This document shows, piece after piece, positions 19,371-27,930 of a stretch of DNA of 29,494 bases; positions within the stretch are counted from its first letter, which is position 1, and the number at the start of each line of letters is the position of its first letter. The DNA is taken from the NCBI GenBank assembly GCA_003427395.1, contig BFEA01000020.1:5777234-5806727 (forward strand), written 5' to 3'. The position numbers were made by a program, and so were the translations under genes. A model generated the notes under the pieces. The model had not been told where the DNA came from. It saw only the letters and a list, made by a program, of their open reading frames with translations, and searched no databases. Origin of the DNA: Chara braunii. Taxonomy: Eukaryota; Streptophyta; Charophyceae; Charales; Characeae.

Positions 19371-19380
19371 GGCCAGGATC
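19371..19380. repeat. LINE2 target-site duplication, right copy
   Basis: GGCCAGGATC, identical to the copy at 13524-13533. Confidence 0.85.
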
Positions 19381-19387
19381 ATAACAT

Positions 19388-19399
19388 TGGTATTAGAAC
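19388..19399 (+). other. LTR-retrotransposon primer-binding-site-like sequence
   Basis: TGGTATTAGAAC matches the common plant PBS complementary to initiator Met-tRNA (TGGTATCAGAGC) at 10 of 12 positions and follows ATAACAT, which could be an LTR end. No LTR pair or gag/pol is visible, so this is at most the remnant of an element that LINE2 split. Confidence 0.3.
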
Positions 19400-19438
19400 G
19401 GATTATTCTGCTGGCGGGAGTTAACTTCGCCGCCCCAA

Positions 19439-19476
19439 CCCTAACCTAAGTGGAGGGCTACCACTTAGGGTTAGGG
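19439..19476. repeat. Inverted repeat with CCCTAA-like arms
   Basis: CCCTAACCTAAGTGG (19439-19453) and CCACTTAGGGTTAGGG (19461-19476) pair with one bulge. 19480-20108 otherwise shows no gene or known repeat. Confidence 0.6.
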
Positions 19477-20370
19477 CTGGAAGCTGAGGGAAGTGGGGCA
19501 GCGTAGTAAAGGGGAGCTGCCCCCACCTGGTTAGGTCGTGTAACTCGTGTTGGGTCGACACTGGACCTGACCAGGTTGATGGAGAGTAAGTTTGGAGTGG
19601 CGAGACACTTCGAGAAGACTTCATGCTACAATTTGGGAGAGGCAACAGTGAGAGGCACGTGCACCTGGAATCTGATTCAAGGGAGACACTTGGCGACTTT
19701 AGGGCTTCCCTCAAGTAGGCAAGCTTGAGGGAAAGCAACCATTCTGCATCTATAGGCAGCAAGTTGCTATTTTCTTCTTCAACATCGGTAGGGGATCCAG
19801 CTTTGCACTTTGGTGTTGGAGTCAGACCCTCCTAGTAGATAGGACACTAGTGTAGGGGTTGCGTTAAATGGATCAGGAGGACCATATGAGAGGGGGGTGA
19901 GTTTTATTCATCTCGAAGCTCAAGCCACTCAGGTAAGTGTCGTGCACCAACGGGATGCCCATGTATGTGTGTGTATGGTATTGATTGTCCTGATGGGGTT
20001 GTTCTGGGTTTCTTTTTTTGCTCCTTTGTGGTCTTGATTGTGTGTATGGGTATACAAACTACTTTCTCACCTAATGGATGAAGAGATGAGGTATTTTGCT
20101 TTGGACGCCATATCTTTTTACAATGCATTATCTTTTTGTCTCTTAACAAATGTAGACTGTAGGTTCTCTCTATAGATTAAATTCGTTATCCAGTTCGGTA
20201 GAGGTAAAAAGTAGGTCCATGTGGAACTCTTTGTAGTTGGGACTTGGTCACACCCTCCTTGGGACCTTTTAGGTACCCAGTGGGACCAGGCCCAAGCAAG
20301 AAGGGCCCTTTGAGCCCAAATCTGTTTGACGTCAAATCATTCTCTCTCTCTTTGGGACGCAAGTTTTATT

Positions 20371-20457
20371 CTTTGGTTAGAGCACTCGCTCCCGAGGGGA
20401 TCTCGACTAAGATGTTTTGTATACTTTTACCACAAAGTCCGTGGTTTGACTCGCACC
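20371..20457 (+). repeat. tRNA-like A/B box pair in unit A
   Basis: CTTTGGTTAGAGCACTCG resembles the D arm/A box of a tRNA and GGTTTGACTCGCACC (20443-20457) resembles the T arm/B box (GGTTCGAATCCCACC). The spacing is about 45 nt, longer than in a normal tRNA. There is no matching acceptor stem, so a SINE head or decayed tRNA is more likely than a working gene. Confidence 0.4.
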
Positions 20458-21522
20458 TTATACACCACTTAATTCTTCATTATTGCATGTCGTTACTCGT
20501 TATCTGAATTTGTTGTATGCCCACGAAACTGATCAGATTGGACTCCAGGGGATCTCATATTCGGTCTCATCATGCTGAGAAGATAGATCAAAACTCTCAT
20601 CTGAATTTGTTGTATGCCCACGAAATTGTTTGCTCTCGAGTCCAAATGTAATGCCGCTTCGACTAGGAGTTCTACCTTATTCTTTTTTTTTAAGAAAAAT
20701 GAAAGATTTTATTATACGTTGCGAAACAAACACAGCGCCCCCCACATCATTAGCCACAACCTGAGGGGATGAGTCAGGCTCTACGGTCGGCCTTAACCCC
20801 AACCGTAGAAGAGAAATTGATATTGGCCGGCTCTAAGTCCTTCTCATCATCCAATCATCCCTCTGTGAACTTGTTACAATGGATACACTTCTTCCTTCTT
20901 TATCTAACAATCAACTAATAATCAACTAACAATCAATTGGTCAAAACAATGATGTAAAACCAGGTACAACTATGTACTGCTCTCTACAGCAATCAACGCA
21001 TAACTACAACTATGAACCACTACGAAGACCTGTGAAGAACTGTGGAGGACTACAAATGACTATCTACTTTTATCTACTTTTATCTATGTGAGTTATCTAC
21101 CAGCACTCAAACCTAACTGTCTATGATTGTCCATGACTGTCCATGACGTGTTCATGACCCGCCCTGCAATCAAGATCTGCGACCTGGACGCACTCAATAA
21201 TTCCTTGCATCATAGGAGTGGCTGCATCTTGAAATCCGTATTGCCAAGGCTATGCAACGTCAAATCTTTCTACAATGCATTATTTTTTTGTCTCTTAACA
21301 AATGTAGACTGTAGGTTCTCTCTAAAGATTAAATTCGTTATCCAGTTCGGTAGAGGTAAAAAGTAGATTCATGTGGGACTCTTTTTGGTTGGGACTTGGT
21401 CACAGCCTCCTTGGGACCTTTTAGGTACCCAGTGGGACCAGGCCCAAGCAAGAAGGGCCCTTTGGGCCCAAATCTGTTTGACGTCAAATCATTCTCTCTC
21501 TGTTTAGGACGCAAGTTTTATT

Positions 21523-21609
21523 CTTTGGTTATAGCACTCTCTCCTGAGGGGATCTCGACTAAGATGTTTTGTATACTTTTACCGCAAAGTCTGTGGTTTG
21601 ACTCGCACC
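21523..21609 (+). repeat. tRNA-like A/B box pair in unit B
   Basis: This is the counterpart of 20371-20457 in the second unit. The A box is altered (GGTTATAGCAC) while the B box is kept. Confidence 0.35.
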
Positions 21610-22514
21610 TTATACAACACTTAATTCTTCATTATTGCATGTCGTTACTCGTTATCTGAATTTGTTGTATACCCACGAAACTGATCAGATTGGACTCCAG
21701 GGGATCTCATATTCGGTCTCATCATGCTGATCATCTAAATTATTTTTTTATATTTTTTAATTGCTTGCTCTCGAGTCCAAATGTAATGCCGCTCCGACTA
21801 GGAGTTCTACCTTATTCTTTTTTTTTAAAGAAAAACGGAAGATTTTATTATACGCTGCGAAACGGACACAGTGCCCCCCACATCATTAATCACAACCTGA
21901 GGGGATTAGTCAGGCTCTACGGTCGGCCTTTCCCCAACCGTAGAAGGTAAATTGATATTGGCTGGCTCTATGTCTTTCTCATCATCCAATCATCCCTCTG
22001 TGAACTTGTTACAGTGGATACACTTCTTCCTTCTTCATCTAACAATCAACTAATAAGCAACTAACAATCAATTGGTCAAAACAATGATGTAAAACCAGGC
22101 ACAACTATGTACTACTCTCTACAGCAATCAGCGCATAATTACAACTATGAACCACTACGAAGACCTGTGAAGAACTGTGGAGGCCTACAAATGACTATCT
22201 ACTTTTATCTACTTTTACCTATGTGAGTTATCTACCAGCACTCAAACCTAACTGTCTATGATTGTCCACGACTGTCCATGACTTGTTCATGACCCGCCCT
22301 GCAATCAAGATCTGTGACCTGGGCGCACTCAATAATTCCTTGCATCATAGGAGTGGCTGCATCTTGAAATCCGTATTGTCAAGGCTCTGCAACGTCCATA
22401 GTTCCATAACTCTTTCAACAATGTTGTATCAATATCACATACCATTCACAGCTATCTGCAGCCTTGTATATGTAATCATGTAATCATAACAATCATAAGA
22501 AAAAGGCAGTGAAT

Positions 22515-23530
22515 TTCAGTTTTGGCCGTTTCCCTTCCTCATGGGCTATTGACGACAAGCCCGAGAAAACCTCCCCAGTGACTAACAAACAGCTTGAGTG
22601 ATTTAGCAGGGTAATATCCTTTCTTTTGAATTTTGTATTCCCAATCTGCGAGAGTCGCCTGCTTTATGCCATATTTGACTTCTGCTCTCACCATTGGAGG
22701 TGTCAAATGCTCTGCCCTTCTCACCGCAGAGTTTCTCCGTGTCCATAAAGTCCACATAATCGCCCCTCTGATTGTCTCTTCTGCACAATACAGCTGACTG
22801 CCGTGACGTGTCGATCGGGCCCCTGTTCCCATAAGGACAAACTGGTCTGTCCATCTTGTGTGAGCTACCACGACAGGCACCGATCCTCCCCTCCACCAAT
22901 CCCAAAAAGGTCGGGAGAGGTCGCAAAGGAGAGCAAAGTGGTGAATGTCTTATATCCTCGTCCCCGGGACATAACTCGCCACCGGGGGTTGCTTTGGATG
23001 TATGCCTGGAACACCATGCTGCAACTGGGAGAGACACGTGCATCATCAGCCACAACAGGCTCACATGTTTCACTACTGCTAAATCCATCAATTGTTTCCA
23101 AAACATAGGCAGCGCTTCGACAATTATGAGCAATGAATCTTGTATCCAATTAGTTGTCATCCATCTGTTCGACACTCTCGAATCGATTTCCAGTTCTGGC
23201 ATAGATAATTGGTAACCCAATATGGTGGAATACTAATACACAGTAACACAGATACAATTTTTAATGCCTCTGTTTGGGGTTCTCCCATCCCCAACTCCTG
23301 GGATCCACAGACAGTAGGTAGGCCGGGTAAGAAAAGCAGTAGGGTCTATAGCCGTCTGGTACTGCAGCACAACACACACAAAAAGCGATCTGCAATGAGG
23401 GGGATAGGCAACTGTTGCGGAGCCAAGGTGAGTTTTTCCCCTATTGACATCCATCCGCCTCGGGTCGTCCAACAGGAGAACTGGATGTTGGTCACCGAAG
23501 AATAGTCTTCCATTTTCCAAACCACAATCG
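22515..23530 (-). mobile_element. LINE3: fragment of ORF2 C-terminal region
   Basis: The minus-strand reading carries the end of the connection region (SYPAYLLSVDPRSWGWENPKQ), then SRVSNRWMTTNW, MDLAVVKHVSLLWLMMHVSLPVAAWC, and after a frameshift near 22950 the C-terminal IMWTLWTRRNSAV and LTPPMVRAEVKYGIKQ. The stop is at 22539. It is closest to LINE5 (MDLAVVKHTSVLWLIAHMVLP; LTPLMVRAETKFVIKQ), so the two form one subfamily. The first zinc Cys is not seen. No tail or 3' core follows the stop, so the copy is cut at both ends. Confidence 0.8.
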
Positions 23531-23583
23531 GTTCATGGTCCTGGCCTCTTTTTTACCATGTCTCTTTCTCAAATGTCAAGCCT

Positions 23584-23712
23584 TTAAACCGCCAGTACTT
23601 GGCCCAGCTATCAAGTCTGAGCCTCCAGCGACCGGTATGTCGAGCCTGCCAAGCCTGGCAGTACCAGTAGCTGGAAGGGCCGAGGCTGGGGGGACCAGTT
23701 GGAAAACAAAAA

Positions 23713-23744
<32 letters not shown>

Positions 23745-23747
23745 AAA
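23584..23747 (+). repeat. X-motif repeat copy 1, ending in an A-rich tail
   Basis: The sequence starts with a 28-bp motif containing CCGCCAGTACTTGGCCCAGC (23584-23611) that also occurs at 26723-26750 and, reversed, near 27879-27906. About 110 bp later an A-rich run begins (23702-23747), so this copy looks like a short tailed retroposon. The body differs from the other two copies. Confidence 0.5.
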
Positions 23748-23760
23748 CGCTGTGGATGTG

Positions 23761-23795
23761 AATGCAGTTGAAAAAGAAGAAAAAAAATGCAGTTG
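23761..23795 (+). repeat. A-rich insert flanked by a 10-bp direct repeat
   Basis: AATGCAGTTG occurs at 23761-23770 and 23786-23795. Between them are 15 purines (AAAAAGAAGAAAAAA). This is what a target duplication around a bare A-tail would look like. Confidence 0.5.
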
Positions 23796-24015
23796 GATGC
23801 ATTCTCCTGAGTGCTAATGTGAGCACGTCCCAGTTTGGGTGTATCAGCCACGTGGCGTTTCTGTCAGAATCCAAAAGTAAAATAAGGAAAAAAAAACAAA
23901 GAAATGAATCTCAAAGAAGGAAAAAAAAACGAAACATGAATTTGCCCCTGAAATTAGTTAGATACATTTGGTCTGCCTGCAAGTGTGAGTATGCCCTCAA
24001 GGAGGGCTTTTCAGT

Positions 24016-24072
24016 AGATCACTGGATTTTTTTTTATTTTTTTTTTTTGGGGGGGGGGGGAGATCACGGGAT
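24016..24072. repeat. T/G homopolymer block flanked by a 12-bp direct repeat
   Basis: AGATCACTGGAT (24016-24027) and AGATCACGGGAT (24061-24072) differ at one site and enclose only T runs with one A and a 12-G run. 23800-24015 and 24073-24150 are A-rich spacer without a recognised feature. Confidence 0.45.
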
Positions 24073-24541
24073 ATGCCCTGCCTCGCTGGCAGGGGAATCT
24101 AAGAAAAATGAAAAAAAAAACAAAAGCAGAAAAAATAGACCCTGCAAGAGGGGGATTGGGTATCTGGCTTCGACAATAACAATCAAGTGATCTTAGGCCA
24201 GATGGTGTGCACTCATCCTCAGGGAGCATTAGTTAATATATTGGAACTACAAAGGGATTTTTCCCTCTCCATATATGATATAGATAGGGTGAAACTTCTA
24301 CCTTACAATGCTCTCTACAGGATTAGAGTCTTATTAACTCCCTCTGATTCAAAATGGTGTGTCTACTTCCCTGAATTACCGATAGCAGAACTCCCTATGG
24401 ATCTGGCACACGTGGGCAAGCAATGATGCACAATCTACCATTGGAGAGATGAAAACTTGGCTGGTCTTCCTTTAAATTTTTGGAACCAGCGCAAGGCTCT
24501 AAGTTGGTCCATACTAATATAATAATATTTAGATGTTTTGC

Positions 24542-24760
24542 TCATCGGTCCTGCGTAATTGTCATTACATCAACCTTGGGTCTCAGCAAACGATATGTAG
24601 CTTTGACTGTGAGTGATTGTAATGTCCTCATTTTACCATGTTGGCTTATCTTCCAGCACCATTCCCCTGGATCCGAGAGACGGTTAACAGGGGCCCAAAT
24701 ATTCGCCGTTTTCGTTGGCAATTGCGGTGCGAATTTCATCAAAAATTTAAAATTTTCAAA
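24542..24760 (-). pseudogene. Inverted connection-region piece within LINE4
   Basis: The minus-strand translation contains VNRLSDPGEWCWK, then LQSLTVKATYRLLRPKV, aligned with LINE1 LPIDPTCWTWG and LHSLSVKSTYRMLKPI. It comes from the part of ORF2 that lies between segments A and C but runs the other way. It may be an inversion, a twin-priming product, or a separate small insertion. 24770-24955 is A-rich. Confidence 0.65.
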
Positions 24761-24989
24761 ACAAACGATATGAGACCATAGTGCAACCATCGAAAAAGGA
24801 AACAGGCCAAAAAAAACGAAAAAAAAAACAAAAAAAACACTATGAAACCCTAACACAAAGACACTGTCCGAGTCAAAATGAAGCGTCCAACGAATTCAAC
24901 AAAATGCCAACTTTTTCATTATTGATCCAAAAAAAAACAAAAAAACACTAACGACTGGCTGATAGACCATACAACTTTAGAGCAAAGCG

Positions 24990-25623
24990 GGCTTGCATCC
25001 CCTTGGTGCCAGTTCTGCCTCTTGTGATTCCCCTCACGAAAATATAGGGAAACCGTAGAGCACATATTTACACAGTGCCCAGGTTCTATTCTGTTGTGGA
25101 GAAGATGGGATTGCGCTTGGAAACACTAATCCGGCATTGGAGTCCCTCTACCCTATCACTATCTACTTTCCAATATAACCTTTTTCATCTAGGAAGGAAA
25201 GCGGTACTTTGGTCCTTATGGCACAAAAGATGTGTGCATGTTATGGAAGAAGTAAGGCTTGAAGGGACAGAACTCACGGACATTGTCAAGCAATTTGTGG
25301 AAACAGAAATCCGAGTTCGCTGGACTAACACCAAGAGTACGCTCAAAACTTCTCATCAGAAATCAGACATTAAAAAAATTCTCTCACAATTTCAAATGGA
25401 CTGGCTTGGGGAGTCAGAGGGCACGAACATTGGGAAAGCGGAATGGGCTGGTGAAGAGGTTTTGGAAATGCCACTCGATCGAGATTACAAACTGGTGTTC
25501 AATCGCTGGTGGGATTTGGGGCCGGATGATATATTAAAAGATGCTGCTGATTTTCCCGAATTCTTCCCTCCTTCGGAACTGGAGTTGGTAGATCTTAAGT
25601 GGTTTGGCAGAGAGGAGGAATAA
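24990..25623 (+). pseudogene. LINE4 zf-RVT domain and ORF2 C-terminus
   Basis: The reading begins GLASPWCQFC, meets a TGA, and goes on with FPSRKYRETVEHIFTQCPGSILLWRRWD, so the zinc ligands CxxC and HxxxxC are all there. A frameshift near 25090-25130 leads to the long open tail LGRKAVLWSLWHKRCVHVMEE ... DFPEFFPPSELELVDLKWFGREEE, which ends at TAA 25621-25623. This tail is the uninterrupted reference that shows what U2 split in LINE1. Confidence 0.88.
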
Positions 25624-25786
25624 CAGTGCAAGTAGACTACAAATTGATAATCATTTGCTGATGGATTTGCTAGTAAGTTAACAATGGATCAGGCGGTTCT
25701 CATAGAACTGAAGAGGCAGACCTCTACTCATTGGTTCCATGATTTATTATTTATGTTCTTAAAGTAAACAGAGGACTCGTTGATCT

Positions 25787-25810
25787 AGGGACGCCGGACC
25801 CGATTTCCAG
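25787..25810 (+). repeat. LINE4 3' UTR conserved core
   Basis: AGGGACGCCGGACCCGATTT then CCAG, followed by CAGGTGATGCTCCCCACC as in the LINE1 and LINE2 3' ends. Confidence 0.75.
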
Positions 25811-26245
25811 CAGGTGATGCTCCCCACCAAAAGGTGGCATCTGAATTAGTAACCCAGCCGAAAAGGGAGGGAGGGCTGTCGATAATAGATTCTCAATATC
25901 AGATTGGGGCCTTTTTGTCAAGATGGCTGCCCTGGGCAATTTTGGCAGGGCCTATTATACCCTGGAGACGGTTAGCAGAATACAAGCTGTTGACAGGTTG
26001 AGAATGGGCGACTGTGTGTTGACTCTGGATAGCGGCACTGACCCCCGAGTATCTCTGCAAAAAACTGCCCCACGGGATTTGGGCAGGGAGCATACGTGCA
26101 TGGCGACGCTGCTGCCCTCCTCTACTCCCCCCCCCCCCCCCGGCTTGTTGTTGATCGTATTTTGACTCAGCCCTTGCTTAACAATCCCGGTATACTTGAT
26201 CCTCAAGGCTGTCCCTTTCGGTGCTTCGGACCGGGAGCCTTTGGC

Positions 26246-26336
26246 AATGCTTGGATGTCCAGGGGCATTGGAACTTCTTTTTTTTTTTTTTTTTTTTTTT
26301 TTTTTGAATGCGTGGATGTCCAGGGGGATTGGAACT
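26246..26336 (-). mobile_element. Tail-only insertion in LINE5 with 30-bp target duplication
   Basis: 26246-26275 and 26307-26336 are 30-bp direct copies with two mismatches (both contain TGGATGTCCAGGGG). Between them are only TC, 28 T and G. Removing one copy plus the run (61 bp) restores one LINE5 frame, reading GNAWMSRGIGTVSDIWDNW, which matches LINE1 KGWIRKCIARMKDIWDE. So a poly(A) tail, with essentially no element sequence, was inserted on the minus strand. Confidence 0.75.
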
Positions 26337-26713
26337 GTTTCAGACATTTGGGACAACTGGCTGAGAGATTGGAAGCCTCTGCAGGCCCTGGCTCTGGTAT
26401 TGTCAGGACTTGGCATCGAGCCCGACACTTGCAGGATCTGCAGAAAGCAATGCCTCGAGTGTGGTATGAAACTTCGATGCTTAGACCGCTTGTTGTGACT
26501 GGGGATGGTACAAGAATTCGCTGGACAGGGAGCCGTCTCACATCTGGCGATTGGAGTTCAGGATTGATGACGGAGATGTTCAGGCGACCTCTTGGAATGC
26601 ATTGTCTTGTGCTTCTTCGCTGGGACCTCGGTTGGCCTTGACTGTGGACCCGAATTGGATTGTGGCCAAGCGTTGGGCGGCCTCTTCCCAAGTTCTGGAA
26701 ACTCCTATGGACT

Positions 26714-26882
26714 TGGCGGTTGTTAAACCACCAGTACTTGGCCCAACTATCGGCCGCGGAAAAAAATAGAGTAGAAACGTTTCTAGTTGGATGAATTTGG
26801 GCGCTCCTGTAGTGGCCCGTACGTTTCCTAAAATCGTGGCTCGTTAACGGGCACGACTTTAGGACGTACTGGCGGTTGTTAA
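26714..26882. mobile_element. 143-bp palindromic insertion in LINE5 with 13-bp target duplication (X-motif copy 2)
   Basis: TGGCGGTTGTTAA at 26714-26726 recurs at 26870-26882. Taking out one copy and the insert (156 bp, in frame) gives MDLAVVKHTSVLWLIAHMVLP, matching LINE3 MDLAVVKHVSLLWLMMHVSLP. The insert starts with the X motif and ends in a near-perfect palindrome of about 50 bp (26820-26869, centred on CGTTAACG). There is no A tail and no clear terminal inverted repeat. Confidence 0.8.
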
Positions 26883-26892
26883 GCACACGAGC

Positions 26893-27493
26893 GTGTTGTG
26901 GCTCATTGCTCACATGGTGCTCCCCCCGGCGTCCTGGTGTGCTGTGAGAACTTCCAAAGCTTCTCCGCCCTGTAAATTGTGTGCAGGTACCAGAATAAAG
27001 GACCTGCAGCACCTTTTGTTGCAGTGTGAGAGCTCACAACCATTTTGGGGCTGCTGGCAATCTGGCTCGGTTCCTATAATTCAGCCTGCTTCGAGATGGA
27101 CGGATGCCTTCATCCTGCTGGGAACATCAGTGCGTTTCAGCAGGGTGACTTGTCAGTCTCCTACGCTGAGGAGAGCCTGAGGGCTGCAGTGCTTTGGTCC
27201 CTCTGGTCACTGAGGAACTCCACGGTCAGATGGGGGCCTGGGAGAGATTGACGCCTCTGATGGTAAGAGCAGAGACTAAGTTTGTCATCAAACAGACTAT
27301 TTCTGCGGAATGGGCTGTTCTTCAACGGCTCAGAGAAAGTTTCATCAGCACTGGGGCCGGTTCCCGGATTTGGTGTCAATACATTCAGAAGCTGGATCGA
27401 CACCAAGACTACGTTTTCCCTCCTCCTTCCTCTGATGTGCAATATGCTGTGCAACACTTGTGCAAAACTTGTGTACGGGAATGCCTGTTGTAA
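26893..27493 (+). pseudogene. LINE5 zf-RVT domain and ORF2 C-terminus
   Basis: The zinc motif is CKLCAGTRIKDLQHLLLQCE followed by PFWGCW. The frame changes near 27070-27190 to ALWPLWSLRNSTVR-type sequence and then LTPLMVRAETKFVIKQTISAEW, closing VRECLL with TAA at 27491-27493. It is closest to LINE3. Confidence 0.8.
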
Positions 27494-27633
27494 TTGGTGC
27501 ATAGTATAGTAGAATGTGATGTGGATATTCTGCAATATTCTACAATACTTGCTTTTTTCTGAGGTCATTGTGACTTCCCCTCTGGGTTCGGCCGGTGATG
27601 CCGTCCCATTGGGGGAGCACAACAACATTGTTA

Positions 27634-27686
27634 AGGGACGCCGGGCCCGGTTCCCAGCTTGTACTTCTAATAAAGATTTTACGGTT

Positions 27687-27720
<34 letters not shown>
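27634..27720 (+). terminator. LINE5 3' end: core motif, AATAAA and poly(A) tail
   Basis: GGGACGCCGGGCCCGGTTCCC (27636-27656) is nearly self-complementary and could fold as a GC-rich hairpin. AATAAA is at 27669-27674, about 14 bases before the 33-A tail. This is a copied mRNA 3' end. Confidence 0.75.
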
Positions 27721-27724
<4 letters not shown>

Positions 27725-27878
27725 AGACGTGACCACGACCCCGCCCAATTTAGAAAGTAGTTCCATTTTCATTTTTTTTTGGTTCTTTCTTTTCTACGTC
27801 GCAATTCTCAGCGACCGGCCGTTCATGTGAACGACCACCCTCATATGCGGCACGTTAACGGGACACGCCTGCGGCCCA

Positions 27879-27906
27879 TAGCTGGGCCAAGTACTGGTGG
27901 TTTAAC
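27879..27906 (-). repeat. X-motif repeat copy 3
   Basis: On the minus strand this is a 28-bp match to 26723-26750, followed by TGGGCCGCAGG and a CGTTAACG palindrome as in copy 2. 27721-27878 otherwise has only AT-rich spacer and a small inverted repeat (GTTCATGTGAAC). Confidence 0.6.
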
Positions 27907-27930
27907 CAACCAACGTTTCCACCCAATCCT

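Larger units (their letters stand above)
20109..22396. repeat. Direct tandem duplication of a 1.15-kb unit
   Basis: Unit A (about 20109-21261) and unit B (about 21262-22396) are aligned along their whole length with scattered substitutions. The main indel is near 20580-20625, where unit A has a second copy of a TCTGAATTTGTTGTATGCCC stretch. Both units contain the same minus-strand A-tailed sequence (AATAAA then an A run at the TTCTTTTTTTT site near 20680 and 21820). The 87-residue open frames in each unit (20244-20507, 21396-21659) overlap the tRNA-like sequence and are not convincing genes. Confidence 0.92.
24160..25836 (+). mobile_element. LINE4: ORF2 C-terminal fragment with 3' UTR and an inverted inner piece
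   Basis: Three parts are visible. Segment A (24187-24426, plus) matches the LINE1 connection region (VILGQMVCTHPQG, ALYRIRVLLTPSDSKW). Segment B (24542-24760) matches the next part of the connection region but on the minus strand (LQSLTVKATYRLLRPK against LHSLSVKSTYRMLKPI). Segment C (about 24990-25623, plus) is the zinc domain and tail. The 3' UTR follows with the conserved core at 25787-25810, and LINE5 abuts near 25837. No A tail is present. Confidence 0.8.
25837..27720 (+). mobile_element. LINE5: 5'-truncated LINE with 33-A tail
   Basis: The reading starts ASELVTQPKREGGLSIIDSQ, equivalent to LINE2 ETLTQPRSKGRLGILDPE, and passes through AILAGPIIPWRRLAEYKLL, the TQPLLNNPGILDPQG block, DIWDNWLRDWKPL, the zinc domain and the C-terminus. 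The 3' UTR has the conserved core (27634-27657), a poly(A) signal AATAAA at 27669-27674, and a tail at 27688-27720. No target duplication was found. Two later insertions lie inside it, at 26246-26336 and 26714-26882. Confidence 0.85.

Noticed and set aside
19439-19476. Interstitial telomere repeat (CCCTAA-like)
   Set aside because: Only one or two imperfect units occur, arranged as an inverted repeat and not as a tandem array.
20371-20457. A working tRNA gene
   Set aside because: Box spacing is too long, and no acceptor stem pairs around the A and B boxes.
20244-21659. Two similar 87-residue proteins (20244-20507 and 21396-21659)
   Set aside because: They are the same frame in two tandem DNA copies and run through a tRNA-like sequence; similarity reflects the duplication and no protein motif is visible.
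20109-22396. LTR pair of a retrotransposon
   Set aside because: The units are directly adjacent, with no internal region, primer site or TG...CA ends that I could find.
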